Assembly: GCA_947359465.1 (NCBI GenBank)
Contig: OX375883.1
Coordinates: forward strand, 93,398,411 to 93,462,410
DNA from: Metellina segmentata
Taxonomy: Eukaryota > Arthropoda > Arachnida > Araneae > Tetragnathidae
Direction: 5' to 3'
Length of the DNA: 64,000 bases
Position 1 is the first letter of the stretch, and every line of letters starts with the position of its first letter. Below are positions 1 to 10,213 of this stretch, piece by piece. The position numbers were made by a program, and so were the translations under genes. Under the pieces are notes generated by a model. That model was not told where the DNA came from. It saw only the letters and a list, made by a program, of their open reading frames with translations, and ran no database searches.

Positions 1-1160
1 TTAAACTTTTTTCTTCTATTTCTTAAAACTGGTTTAGCAAATAGTGATTTTACATCGCCCCCAAAACATCGATTTTTTTAAAATTCAGTGTATTTAAACT
101 TTTTTCTTCTATTTCTTAAAACTGGTTTAGCAACTAGTGATTTTACATCGCCCCCAAAACATCGATGTTTTTTTAAAATTCAGTGTATTTAAACTTTTTT
201 CTTCTATTTCTTAAAACTGGTTTAGCAACTAGTGATTTTACATCGACAGCAAAACATCGATGTTTTTAAAATTCAGTGCATTTATACTTTTTCCCCCATT
301 TGTTGTTGTTGTTGTTGTCGTGTGACCAGTGCAATAATAGAAAAAGGATGTAAGAGAGGCGGGGAGAGCATAGTTAAATGGACTCAAAAGCGTGGAGCAC
401 TGCGTAGACCACATCTACAGCTTTGTCCGTATAAGGGGTCTCCCTGGAACAGTTCAAGTCGATCTTGTAGAGTGCTGCAATAATGGAAGGGCAGTTAAAG
501 AGGTGCTTGGGATTAAGCTGCATGCCCGGACAGTGCCTGCATTCAGGGTATGTTCTTGATCCATCTGGCAAAATCTTCATACCTCTGAAGTGCATCGTCC
601 TCAGTCTGGCAATTGCCTCGGACGCGTTAGCATTAACTATATCACATTTTTTTGCACTTGCCATAGTGGGTGCCATTGCCTCGAGAGGTTGGACTTCTGC
701 CTGTTGGTCCGCGGGAGCTATTTTATTTTACTCCTACCACACAATGGTAAGCCAATAGAAGCATTCCCATATCCGCCGCCTGGGGACGCGCTCTCTAGGG
801 GTACAGGCTCCCCCGAGAGTCCCCCATTTCTTAAAACTGGTTTAGCAACTAGTGATGCGACATCGGCACCAATACATCGATGTTTTTTATAAAACATCAA
901 TGTTTTGAAAACATCGACATTGATGTCGCATCCCTACTTTTCAGACCCTTCATCCTTGGCCATTTTGGTCTAAAAGTATGTTTAATTTGCTGATTATGAA
1001 AATTATGCTACTTGGTTAGTTTTTAAATCTTTATAACGGTATATTTTCATTAAAAAATAAAACATCGACAAGTATAAACATCGATGTTACAAAAACATCG
1101 ACTCCAATACATCGATGTTTTTTAAATAACATCGATGTTTTGAAAACATCGACATCCCTA
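1..1160. mobile_element. hAT-type MITE sequence rich in ACATCGATGT (family TAGGGATG), multiple units
   Basis: Unit of about 95 bp (starting near 1, 94 and 189) with TTAAACTTTTTTCTTC and AAAACATCGATG, tandemly repeated. After a LINE insertion it continues at 820-1160 and ends GACATCCCTA at 1160. The terminal sequence and the ACATCGATGT motif are shared with the complete copy at 39030-39799, which has an 8-bp target-site duplication. The left end lies outside the window. No transposase is present. Confidence 0.7.
302..819 (-). pseudogene. 5'-truncated non-LTR retrotransposon, RNase H end
   Basis: Minus-strand LINE fragment inserted into the MITE sequence. The direct repeat TCCCCCATTT flanks it (292-301 and 820-829), and its 3' end is an (ACA)n tail (TGTTGTTGTTGTTGT on the plus strand). 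The frame at 676-374 encodes LRTMHFRGMKILPDGS, then CRHCPGMQLNPKHLFNCPSI and DKAVDVVYAVLHAFESI. This is the C-terminal RNase H and Cys-His tail typical of arthropod non-LTR polyproteins. It is truncated, so it is not functional. Confidence 0.75.
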
Positions 1161-1359
1161 GTTAGAGGACGGATAACTATTGTTCTATTTCTCTTTCTTT
1201 TATTATCTATTTCTATCAATTTCATTGGTTTAATATTCCGTTTGAGAGTACTTTTGTTGCTAACTTTTGTTTTAGGTATTTAGTTTTTCTGTGCCATTTA
1301 AAATGCAAAAAAAAAAGTGAAATGAATTTTAGGTTTTAAAAAATGTTATTCATTTTTAG

Positions 1360-1485
1360 GGTAAAGGGAAAATGACCACCTACTGGTTGATCGGAGAGCG
1401 TGATCATCTCCCCATTCATACACTCGAACTTAAAAACGAAGACCTAACCGCAAGTAGTAAAGATATCCACGAAACCAATCTGTAG
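1360..1485 (+). CDS. Terminal exon of a receptor-type guanylate cyclase (paralog 2)
   Basis: Last coding exon of a second membrane guanylate cyclase, transcribed left to right; its other exons must lie left of the window. A TTTTTAG acceptor ends at 1359 and the exon opens in frame with Gly-Lys-Gly-Lys-Met-Thr-Thr-Tyr-Trp-Leu-Ile-Gly-Glu, the segment that closes the cyclase catalytic domain in receptor guanylate cyclases. It then gives a polar tail ending His-Glu-Thr-Asn-Leu and a TAG at 1483-1485: 41 residues. The splice phase and the first four residues match the last exon of the minus-strand cyclase at 5006-5098, and both end in ETNL, so the two genes are paralogs. ETNL fits a class I PDZ ligand (S/T-x-hydrophobic at the C-terminus). 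No upstream exon is visible in 1-1359, which is transposon sequence. A duplicated orphan exon is possible, but the intact frame, acceptor and nearby poly(A) signal favour a real gene. Confidence 0.85.
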   Translation, partial: GKGKMTTYWLIGERDHLPIHTLELKNEDLTASSKDIHETNL

Positions 1486-1855
1486 ACTTCTCACCACATC
1501 TGTGCACTTACAACTTCCGCAATCCGCCGCCAGGTGGCGGTTTACGGTACTTGCAAAGCCGCAGGGATCAAGGATCACCATCTGCACACCCAACGCTGTG
1601 TAGGGAAATTATATGTATGGAGGTCTGAGAACTGTACAGGACATTTAACCTTCAAGATGTCATTGGTTTGGACTTTATTATGTGTTGAACATTTTTCTGA
1701 GCTTAACCTGAAGAATAATGTTATGGTTGTTGTTTTGTGTATTTATACCGGTCAAATTTTATGGAAAAGTATGCCGTCAGTGAACGCAGAGGATGTTTAA
1801 GGTTGTGTAAAAAAGAGGATTATGATATGTATGTTATGTAATAATGTGTAATAAA
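1486..1855 (+). terminator. 3' UTR and poly(A) signal of the plus-strand cyclase
   Basis: After the TAG stop, unique AT-rich sequence runs to a canonical AATAAA at 1850-1855. A T/GT-rich stretch follows at about 1870-1885, as expected of a downstream cleavage element. This gives a 3' UTR of roughly 370-390 nt. The reading frame at 1534-1800 inside it shows no protein family features and is treated as noncoding. Confidence 0.6.
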
Positions 1856-2004
1856 AGATCTTCGTGCAATTTTTGTGTTTTCTTTAAAATTTAGTACATG
1901 TTTAGTTCGGATATTTTTGGGAAAAAATATTTATGAAATTAGCATGTTCAGCTTCTAAGTTTTGAATACCGTACAAAATTAAACATTTAAATGACACTGC
2001 TACT

Positions 2005-4523
2005 TTACCTTCCAAGTGGTTTCGACGAGATATCTCGACCATCAAGATCTGACCAGTTTTCCTAGTGACGAGATATATCATCCATCAAGATCTGGCCAGT
2101 TTTCCTAGTGACGAGATATATCATCCATCAAGATCTGGCCAGTTTTCCTAGTGACGAGATATCTCGTCCATCAAGATCAGACCAATTTTCTCAATGACGA
2201 GATATCTCGTCCATCAATATCAGACCAATTTTCTCAATAACGAGATATCTCGTCCATCAATATCTGATTAATTTTGATAATAAAGATATATATTGTCAAG
2301 ATATCGCCACTTTTATTTATTGATGAGATAAAGATCTAGTTAATTTTCTACCGATGGAATATCTCTTCCATTATGTATAAGATCTGGTCAGTTTTACTTA
2401 TGACTTGATACCTTGTCGAGACAACCTTTAGAAGAGTTAACTCATGGGAACCTTTCAACACCTTATCATCAATATTTCTATAAGCTCGTCATAATTAGTG
2501 CTACATTTTGAGAAAACTGTATCCTGTTACCCTCTCGAAAATGAAGTATTTTCACCACCACAACAAACAGATGAACCATTGTGATACATATATTTTCCTT
2601 CAACGGTCCCATTATGTGACAACGAACACTACTGATTTTGTTAATTCCACGACTTGACTCAATATTGCTACTCAGCTTTCATCATACGGTACCTACTCGT
2701 CCGGTGAAGACAACAAAAGAATTGTTAAATAAGTCATAAACATTCTTCAAGCGACTGTAAATAGGAAAGTGCACCAGCTATCTGAAACCTCTTGGTGGTT
2801 ACTGATGGATATCTTGTATGGATAAGTAAACTTGCCTCGTCATAGTAAACAAAATAGGGAATATATCGATGACCAGATATGTAGTCATTATAAAAGTGGT
2901 TAGATCTTGATGAACGATATATCTCGTAATTAGAAGTAAACTCCCCATATCTTGATCTCGTCATCGTAAATAAAATTGGGAATATATCGAAGACCAGACA
3001 TGCAAAGATTAAAAAAAAGTAGTCAAGACTTGATGGACGAGATATCGCCTAATTGTCTTGATGGACGATATATCTCCTAATTGTCTTGATGAACGAGATA
3101 TCTCCTAATTGTTTTGATGGACGATATATCTCCTATAATAGTCTTGATGGAAAATATATCTCCTAATTGTCTTGATGTATGATATATCTCCTAATTGTCT
3201 TGATGAAAAAGATATCTCCTTATTGTCTTGATGGACGAGATATATCCTAATTGTCTTAATGGACGATATATCTCCTAATTGTCTTGATGGAAAAGATATA
3301 ACCTAATTGTCTTGATGGACGATATATATCCTAATTGTCTTGACGGACGAGATATATCCTAATTGTCTTGATGGACGATATATATCCTAATTGTCTTGAT
3401 GGACGATATATCACCTAATTGTCTTGATGGACGAGATATCTCCTAATTGTCTTGATGGACGAGATATCTCCTAATTGTCTTGATGGATGAGATATCTCCT
3501 AATTGTCTTGATAGATGAGATATCTCCTAATTGTCTTGATGGACGAGATATATCCTAATTGTCTTGATGAATGAGATATCTAATTGTCTTGATGGACGAG
3601 ATATATCCTAATTGTCTTGATGGACGAGATAGCTCCTAATTGTCTTGATGGACGAGATATATCCTAATTGTCTTGATGGACGACATATATATCCTAATTG
3701 TCTTGATGGACGAGATATATCCTAATTGTCTTGATGGACGAGATAGCGCCTAATTGTCTTGATGGACGAGATATCTCCTAATTGTCTTGATGGACGAGAT
3801 ATCTCCTAATTGTCTTGATGGACGAGATATCTCCTAATTGTCTTGCTGGACGAGATATCTCCTAATTGTATTGATGGATGAGATATCTCCTAATTGTCTT
3901 GATGGATGAGATATCTCCTAATTGTCTTGATGGACGAGATATATCCTAATTGTCTTGATGAATGAGATATCTAATTGTCTTGATGGACGAGATATATCCT
4001 AATTGTCTTGATGGACGAGATAGCTCCTAATTGTCTTGATGGACGAGATATATCCTAATTGTCTTGATGGATGAGATATCTCCTAATTGTCTTGATGGAC
4101 GAGATATATCCTAAATGTCTTGATGGACGACATATATATCCTAATTGTCTTGATGGACGAGATATATCCTAATTGTCTTGATGGACGAGATATCGCCTAA
4201 TTGTCTTGATGGACGAGATATATCATAATTGTCTTGATGGACGAAATATCTCCTAATTGTCTTGATGGACGAGATATATCCTAATTGTCTTGATGGACGA
4301 CATATATATCCTAATTGTCTTGATGGACGAGATATATCCTAATTGTCTTGATGGACGAGATATCTCCTAATTGTCGATGGATGGGATATCTCCTAATTGT
4401 TTTGATGGATGAGATATCTCCTAATTGTCTTGATGGACGAGATATCTCCTAATTGTCTTGATGGACGAGATATTTAAATGTCTTGGTGGACGAGACATCT
4501 CGTTGAAACCATTTTGAAGCTTA
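2005..4523. repeat. Intergenic block with palindromic-core satellite (28-bp unit, about 50 copies)
   Basis: Starts at CCTTCCAAGTGGTTTCGACG and ends at ACATCTCGTTGAAACCATTT; these ends are loosely inverted copies of each other, so the block may be one element. From about 3025 to 4490 a 28-bp unit (GTCTTGATGGACGAGATATC plus TCCTAATT) repeats about 50 times with scattered substitutions. The left part (2020-2290) carries the longer spacing GACGAGATATCTCGTC-CATCAAGATCTG. That 16-mer is its own reverse complement. The repeat occupies most of the gap between the two convergent cyclase genes. Confidence 0.85.
2734..2964 (-). other. Open frame inside the repeat block, not supported as a gene
   Basis: The stretch 2290-3025 inside the palindromic block is AT-rich and partly unique, with degenerate GATATCTCGTC motifs around 2890-2990. 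The minus-strand frame here has no recognisable domain and overlaps those motifs, so I do not regard it as coding. Confidence 0.4.
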
Positions 4524-4591
4524 ACACTACTTTCAAGGTATCACGCAATTGACAGCCACTCCATTAGTAATAGCATGTACCTAATTCAGCC

Positions 4592-4877
4592 ATTGCTAAA
4601 TCTTCGAGGAACTGTCTGAGCTCTTACCTCATCTAAAAAAATTAGTTTAAGACGTAATACTTGATTTAACAGTTGCGAATTTCGGTCATACAGTACTTAT
4701 TGGTAGACTCTAAAATTGGACTGTTTTATCAGTTATTGCTAAATCTTCGAGGAACTGTGTGAATTCTTACCTCATCTAAAAAAATTAGTTTAAGACATGA
4801 TACTTGATTTAACAATTGCGAATTTCGGTCATACAGTTCTTATTGGTAGACTCTGAAATTGGACTGTTTTATCTCCA
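4592..4877. repeat. 143-bp tandem duplication between the cyclase genes
   Basis: Two adjacent units, 4592-4734 and 4735-4877, both begin ATTGCTAAATCTTCGAGGAA and end at GGACTGTTTTATC, with few differences. They lie between the satellite block and the stop codon of the minus-strand cyclase. Nothing in them resembles coding sequence. Confidence 0.8.
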
Positions 4878-4967
4878 TAGAAATTGAACTGAAAATTTGT
4901 GAAGTGCATCTGGACGCATGAATTACTCATAAAAAACAATACACAAAGAAGATTTATATCCATGTAA

Positions 4968-4973
4968 TTTATT
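4968..4973 (-). terminator. Candidate poly(A) signal of the minus-strand cyclase
   Basis: AATAAA on the minus strand about 33 nt past the TAA stop. It is the nearest canonical hexamer, but it would give an unusually short 3' UTR. A more distal signal is possible, so this is tentative. Confidence 0.35.
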
Positions 4974-5005
4974 TTTGAAAACTTACACCTCATATCATCT
5001 TACAA

Positions 5006-5098
5006 TTATAGATTTGTTTCTTTGGCCACGTCATCTTGAGATGTTTCCGAAGGATCATTTTCTCCTAGCAACCAGTATGTTGTTTGCTTCCCTTTACC
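5006..5098 (-). CDS. Guanylate cyclase terminal exon
   Basis: Minus-strand exon of 93 nt. The acceptor TTCTATCTTCTAG ends at 5099 and the TAA stop is at 5008-5006. It encodes Gly-Lys-Gly-Lys-Gln-Thr-Thr-Tyr-Trp-Leu-Leu-Gly-Glu, the end of the catalytic domain, then a polar tail ending Ala-Lys-Glu-Thr-Asn-Leu (30 residues). The tail is 11 residues shorter than that of the plus-strand paralog, yet the last four residues (ETNL) are identical. This suggests the terminus is under selection, probably as a PDZ-domain ligand (inference). Confidence 0.95.
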   Translation of the reverse strand, partial: GKGKQTTYWLLGENDPSETSQDDVAKETNL

Positions 5099-5870
5099 CT
5101 AGAAGATAGAATACAGAATATTAATATTTTGCATTGCTGCAGTGACTAGCGTAGGAAAAGTGACAATGTAGTAACAAATAAAACCAGTTGTAATGCTTGT
5201 AGTAGAAAACCCTGACCATAAAAAACTGCCAGAGTCACTTGTAAAATAGTAGCTTCAGTAGCCTAACTCTTCTACAATAGTAGCAAGTCTCTTCTTAAAT
5301 GCTATTTTATTAGCAATATCTAAAATGAATAGGTTAAGATACAGAAGGTGATAATTAAGCATGAAACAGTCATTGAGGGTCTCGCTATAAAATTTAAATT
5401 AAACAAATTTTACTTAAAGAAATAAATATTTCTTAATGGGGTTTCAATGATAATCTGGAAACTAGATTCCGATGTTTTTCTTTCATGGTGAAAAGATTTG
5501 GAGTCAAACCTCCGAAATTGGCGTCCATGTAGAATTTTATACCCACAAAAAATCAGGACATACAATTTTCGTCCGCTATTAACAATAAAAGGGACAATTT
5601 AATTTCTGTTGAGCACAGGTGAATTATTAAAACAAAAAAAGACAGGCTGTGTCATGACATAGACGCTAGAATTGAGGCGTAGAATACGTCAGTGAGGCCA
5701 TATGGTGAGTGAGAGTGAAATAAATTAATACTACGCTGTTTTTAATTTCACACATCGAGTGTACATTTACTCCGCACATATCTAACACAATTCGTGCACT
5801 CACTGTTGATGAAATGTTATTTCTCATAACAGACCTTCATGGTTTTACTCCATCATTCCATAATGAAATA

Positions 5871-7275
5871 CACTGCTGGCCACCCAAATTGCAACACCAA
5901 GAAAGACAAGAGATATCACAACAAAATTTATTTGTAGATAACATGTTGACCAAGTATCAAATGATTAAATTTATAGACTTCTGTGAAGTGTGGTTCCTGC
6001 CAAACTCAGTAGCCAGAGTAGCCGCCATTGTTGGAGATCACCGCTGCCACACACCTCGGCATTGATTCAAAGAGACTTTGGATGTGTTCTTGGGGTACAG
6101 CAGACCAAGCAGCTTCCACACGTTGCCAAAGTTGATCTGGTGTAGCAGCTGGGGATGTAAACTGGGTCAATCGTTGAGCAACCATGGACCACATGTTTTC
6201 TATCGGCGAAAGATCCGGAGAGCGAGCTGGCCAGGGAAGCAATTCAATCTGACGATTGACGAAGAACCCTTGGACAATGGATGCCACGTGTGGTCGCGCA
6301 TTATCCTGTTGAAATATGGCTGTGGGCAAGACCTGAAGGTAAGGAAGGACAACTGGCTCCAACACCATGGAGATGTAGCGCTGGCTGTTTAAAGTACCGG
6401 CAATGCGTACTAGAGGAGTGCGAGAGTGATATCCAATACCGCCCCATACCATAATACCCGGTGCAGGACCAGTGTGGCGGTGCATAACGCAGCTGTTCAG
6501 CATCCTCTCTCCACGGTGTCTCCAGACTCGAATCCGACCATCGTGGTGTTGCAGACAGAAGCGTGACTCGTCAGTAAAGACAATTTCATTCCATTCTGCC
6601 GTCCACATCCTTCTTCCATCGCACCATTGGTGGCGGAGACGTCTGTGGTTCTGCGTCAATGGTAGACGAAGCAATGGACGTCTCGCGGACAGACCACTCT
6701 GCTGTAAACGGCGTCGAATGGTACGCGAAGACGCTGGATGATGCGTTACAGACTGAATGTGCTGTGCTATGGTTCGTGATGTGGCTGAGCGATCCGTCAC
6801 TGCCATACGCACAATATGCCTGTCATCACGTGAAGTGGTGCACTGAGGTGGATACGATCGAACACGTCGGTCCGTCGTACCCTCCTGCATCCAACGATCA
6901 CATATCCTCACTACAGTTGTTTGGTATCGTCCAACACGACTACCGATTTCCCTGAAAGATAATCCACAATCTCGGTAGGCCACTATCCTTCCTCTGTCGA
7001 ACTCGGATACTTGATCAAAAGATGATAGCTGTTTTCTACGAGGCATATTTGATCGTTTTTTAGAAAAAAACCACAAGAAAAACACAATTGCCGTTCTTGA
7101 AATCGTCGAAATCTCCAAGACTTAAATAGCGCTTTGAAGTGGCGCCACAAGCACGCGTGATGTGCGTCTGCGTTGAAATTCTAATCACTTGCATATATCA
7201 CCTCCGTTAATGTTGTACATTTCCTATTATTTGCATGCTTCCTTCAGGGTGTTGAATTTACGGTGGCCAGCAGTG
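5871..7275 (-). mobile_element. Complete Tc1-like DNA transposon
   Basis: A 1405-bp element with inverted termini CACTGCTGGCCACC...GGTGGCCAGCAGTG. The inversion extends about 28 bp with a few differences (inner part CAACACC). TA dinucleotides flank it at 5869-5870 and 7276-7277, the Tc1/mariner target duplication. It lies in the last intron of the minus-strand cyclase and carries one uninterrupted transposase frame in the same orientation as that gene. Among the DNA transposons in this window it is the best preserved. Confidence 0.93.
6006..7046 (-). CDS. Tc1-family DD34E transposase, apparently intact
   Basis: A 346-residue frame starting at Met-Pro-Arg-Arg-Lys (7046-7044); an upstream in-frame ATG at 7118 would add 24 hydrophobic residues that do not fit the family. 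Helix-turn-helix DNA-binding region: about residues 8-56 (SSFDQVSEFDRGRIVAYRDC, LSFREIGSRVGR). Second HTH: about 70-125, including TSRTIAQHIQ and SSRTIRRRLQQSGL. The DDE catalytic domain follows, with Asp159 in FTDESRF, Asp248 in FQQDNARPH and Glu283 in SPDLSPIENMW. The second Asp and the Glu have 34 residues between them, the Tc1 signature. The length matches typical Tc1 transposases of about 340-350 residues. There are no stops or frameshifts, so it may encode active enzyme, but activity cannot be judged from one copy. Confidence 0.93.
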   Translation of the reverse strand: MPRRKQLSSFDQVSEFDRGRIVAYRDCGLSFREIGSRVGRYQTTVVRICDRWMQEGTTDRRVRSYPPQCTTSRDDRHIVRMAVTDRSATSRTIAQHIQSVTHHPASSRTIRRRLQQSGLSARRPLLRLPLTQNHRRLRHQWCDGRRMWTAEWNEIVFTDESRFCLQHHDGRIRVWRHRGERMLNSCVMHRHTGPAPGIMVWGGIGYHSRTPLVRIAGTLNSQRYISMVLEPVVLPYLQVLPTAIFQQDNARPHVASIVQGFFVNRQIELLPWPARSPDLSPIENMWSMVAQRLTQFTSPAATPDQLWQRVEAAWSAVPQEHIQSLFESMPRCVAAVISNNGGYSGY

Positions 7276-7516
7276 TATTTATGTCATCAGATATGCCATC
7301 TGCGTCGAACTGAGCGGTGGAGGTACTTGACTCACTTGTATCAGGCATTTCTTTAACCTTGAAGGTGCGACGTCTATACTTTCTAGAACACCCTCCGAGC
7401 CCGTTGACACTCAGCATCGGATATCCGGACCTTCTTAGATTCCGTATCTCTCGATTTGTTACCTGTTGACGTTTTCTATAATTCTTCTGGTGTTTATTAT
7501 GCAGATATTTGGACAT
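7244..7516 (-). other. Unrecognised 90-codon frame ending inside the Tc1 terminus
   Basis: A minus-strand frame starting Met-Ser-Lys-Tyr-Leu-His-Asn-Lys, rich in basic residues (HQKNYRKRQQ; KYRRRTFKVK), then an acidic/serine stretch. Its last eight codons or so are inside the Tc1 terminal repeat. With the transposon and one TA removed, the frame would continue for about 13 codons (INISLWNDGVKP) to a stop. I recognise no family. It could be a relic of another mobile element or an unsupported open frame; there is no splice or promoter evidence. Confidence 0.25.
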
Positions 7517-10121
7517 TTGAAATTTTTGCGATTTTTCTCACTTTGAAATTCGTAATCTAACCAAGTATTATATACTTAGGTTTTATTTCTATTAATATTT
7601 ATAAAGCCCTAAGAGACGAAACAAATGACACAAAGGAGCTAGATTAAATTAAAATGTGCGGCATTGGCAATTTTCGTGAATCAACCTTGCGCTGCGATTG
7701 CAACAGCCAATGACGTCAGCACGACATCGATGAATATTTCATGCTTTGTTTATTGAATGCGATATCGTTCATTTATGTTCCATTTAAATTTTGCAAGTTA
7801 TAACATTTTTCATGATTACCTTTTATTGTGACACTTAAATATCAATCGTGGTACCCGATTTGGAAAGGTAACGTCATTCTACGTCAAAAACACCAGGATT
7901 TTAGAATTTTCCAAATTTTTGAATACAGAAGCTTTTGATACGATTTTGCTTAAAAAGATACCCTTCTTTGAGAAGTTTGAATAATTGTATGAAAAAATCG
8001 CATTCTAGTCACCTGAGACAACTTTGTCAGATCCAGCGCCCAATACCGATGACTACCACTTTGCTTTAGTTCGACACAATTAAAGTATTGGTCCTCTTGT
8101 GTTTAAAACAACTCCGTAATACTTCAAGAACAGATTCATTCCTGATAATCAAAATATGTACTGTACGGAGACTCCCCATTTAACCGAACTTTTGTAAAAA
8201 AAATGTACGATGTATTTCCAGTGAACAAGAAAATTGTGTAAAAGTAAAAGGTGGCATAGTTTATGAAATCAATTAACTAGAACTTTAAGAGAGTCTGGGA
8301 CTCAAAATATGAAAAAAAGTCCAATTTTTATCATCTTAAAAAATAATATAGTATTTCTGAATAAAATTATACTTAAACTTTTTTTCTATCATCACTAGAA
8401 CTGGAAATATTCAACTGTTTATAAACATGACAGCTGTAAATCAAACGAGCCTTTATAATTTTAAACGCTCTTTTTCTCCTTTAGTGTTAAATAGGACTTC
8501 TATGGTGAAAATCGATATAACTTAAAAACTACTTGTCATAACTGAAAGAAATTTTCTACATTTACTTTTCAAATATATTTCTTTAATTTGTCTTCAGCAA
8601 TTGTATATATATTTGCATTTCTATAATTTTTTAAACTTTGTATACTATGTGTTTTAAGTAGTTTTTGAACAAAATATTTTTTAATTTTTTCTAATTGTTT
8701 TAGCCCAAAATCACGAAGGCGGTTTATAGTATGAACTTTTAGAAGTTAATTAGTCCAAAAATGAAGTGATTTGTTATAAAATATTTTAAGATATATCAAT
8801 TTTGCCCAATGTCAAAATTTTGACATTTTTAATTTTAATGAAAACAATTTTACAGTTCTGAAAATATTTCATAGTTATAAACATTGCGAAATACAATGTA
8901 TACTTACATAAAAAATTTCAGAACAAAATTTTTTTAAATGGAGATTTTAGAAATTTCAGTCCTGGACCCCTTATCAGTACATTGATTAATTAGTGCTAAA
9001 ATAATAATATAATTAACATAATTGCCATTAGAGAAACCGCTTGGATTACCACCATCAGATCGAGCATGAGAATGAACCCGAGATTGCCGATGTGCACCGC
9101 TTTGCGTTAATTCGACACAGTTTTATAATTGGCCCTCTCGTGTTTAAAACAACACTATAACACTTCAAGAACAGAGTCTTTCCTCACAATTAATATTGTA
9201 TAGAGCCTTCCCATACAGCCAAACTTCAGTGAAAAAAATTGCAAGATGTACACTATATGAACATACGTATTTGACACTGAATGTTTTTCGGGAAAAGTGC
9301 TTTATTATTATATGTAGTAACCGCTAGGAACACTAGTTTAGATTGTATTACAGCTGCAACACGTCGAGGCATACTTTCCACAAGTTATCTGTAAGTCTGG
9401 ACAGGCATAGCTCGCCATGTATCCTGTAAAGCTGTGAGAAGAGATTGTTATTAAGATGGGCATGCTTGGCGGTGTCGTACTTGTCGCTCCAGTTCGTCGC
9501 ACAGATGCTCGAATAGATTGAGATCTAAGCTCTGAACAGGCCAGTCAAGCAAATACACCTCATTTTCAGTAAACCAGTCCGATATATGTTTTACAGTATG
9601 ACACAGAGCTCATTCCTGATGTAAGAAGCAACCATCATCGCACAAGTATTGCCATAGTGTAGGAAAGGCCAAATCATCCAGAACTGCGAGATTCGAGTCA
9701 GCGTTCATGGTATAAGATATGTAAAGCAATGGGCCGAGTACTAACCAGGAAAAACGACCGAACACTCAGATGGATCCTCATGCAAATTTCTACAATTTCT
9801 AAATAGATTTGGCCATATAGTTTATTTCTAGTGAACAAAAATATTGTTGGATAAAACGAAATACGGTGATGGAATGGTGATACGAAATACGGTCTATCAA
9901 AAATCAATCTTATAAAAGTCAAATAATACATAGATTAATTGAAACTAAAATGGCAATCTTTTTACATAATTACAATTATAGTTCCCACGATGCATACGCA
10001 CCATGGAAGTTGGTAAAGAACTTTCTATTACACTTTTTGTGTACACCAGTAAGAGAAGTAATTATTTAACCATCTCTAGTTACAGTTGAGAAAGGGGTAA
10101 TTATAGAAAGGCTATGCTTAC
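7278..10121 (-). other. Last-but-one stretch of intron: AT-rich with a dispersed direct repeat
   Basis: Intron of the minus-strand cyclase. It holds a pair of diverged direct repeats (about 8046-8212 and 9087-9240, sharing TTCGACACA, GTGTTTAAAACAAC and ACTTCAAGAACAGA) and a Tc1 relic at 9330-9708. The rest is AT-rich sequence in which I see no gene. Confidence 0.6.
9330..9708 (-). pseudogene. Tc1-like transposase relic, C-terminal part
   Basis: Reading the minus strand gives MNADSNLAVLDDLAFPTLWQ, CDDGCFLHQE-stop-ALCHTVKHISDWF, and ENEVYLLDWPVQSLDLNLFE, then SMPRRVAAVIQSK. These are degraded versions of the Tc1 blocks QQDNAxxH, WPxxSPDLNxxE and SMPRRVxxxIxxxG. Several stops and a lost catalytic Asp show it is dead. 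It is the same family as the relics at 22.7 and 29.1 kb. Confidence 0.75.
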
Positions 10122-10213
10122 TTTCATTTCAACTTCCCCTCGTAGTTCCAGTCGAAATGTTTTGAATGTGTCCAGTACTTCTTTCGTACTGCTGCTTACG
10201 TGAATTTTCAATG
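10122..10213 (-). CDS. Guanylate cyclase exon: end of catalytic domain
   Basis: Minus-strand exon of 92 nt. The acceptor TTCTTTTGCAG ends at 10214 and the donor GTAAGC starts at 10121. It completes codon 263 as Pro and encodes [19 protein letters not shown] then [11 protein letters not shown], residues 264-293. This matches the penultimate block of receptor guanylate cyclases, where (M/L)PLKIH(I/V)S is followed by the last catalytic strand and an exon border before GKGK. The exon is too short to appear as a long open frame and was found by looking for the missing block between the exons at 14.6 kb and 5.1 kb. Confidence 0.92.

Noticed and set aside
1534..1800. 88-codon plus-strand frame after the cyclase stop
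   Set aside because: It lies in the 3' UTR upstream of the poly(A) signal and has no family resemblance.
2020..4510. CRISPR-like look of the regular 28-bp units
   Set aside because: Units are contiguous with no unique spacers, and the genome is eukaryotic; it is a satellite.
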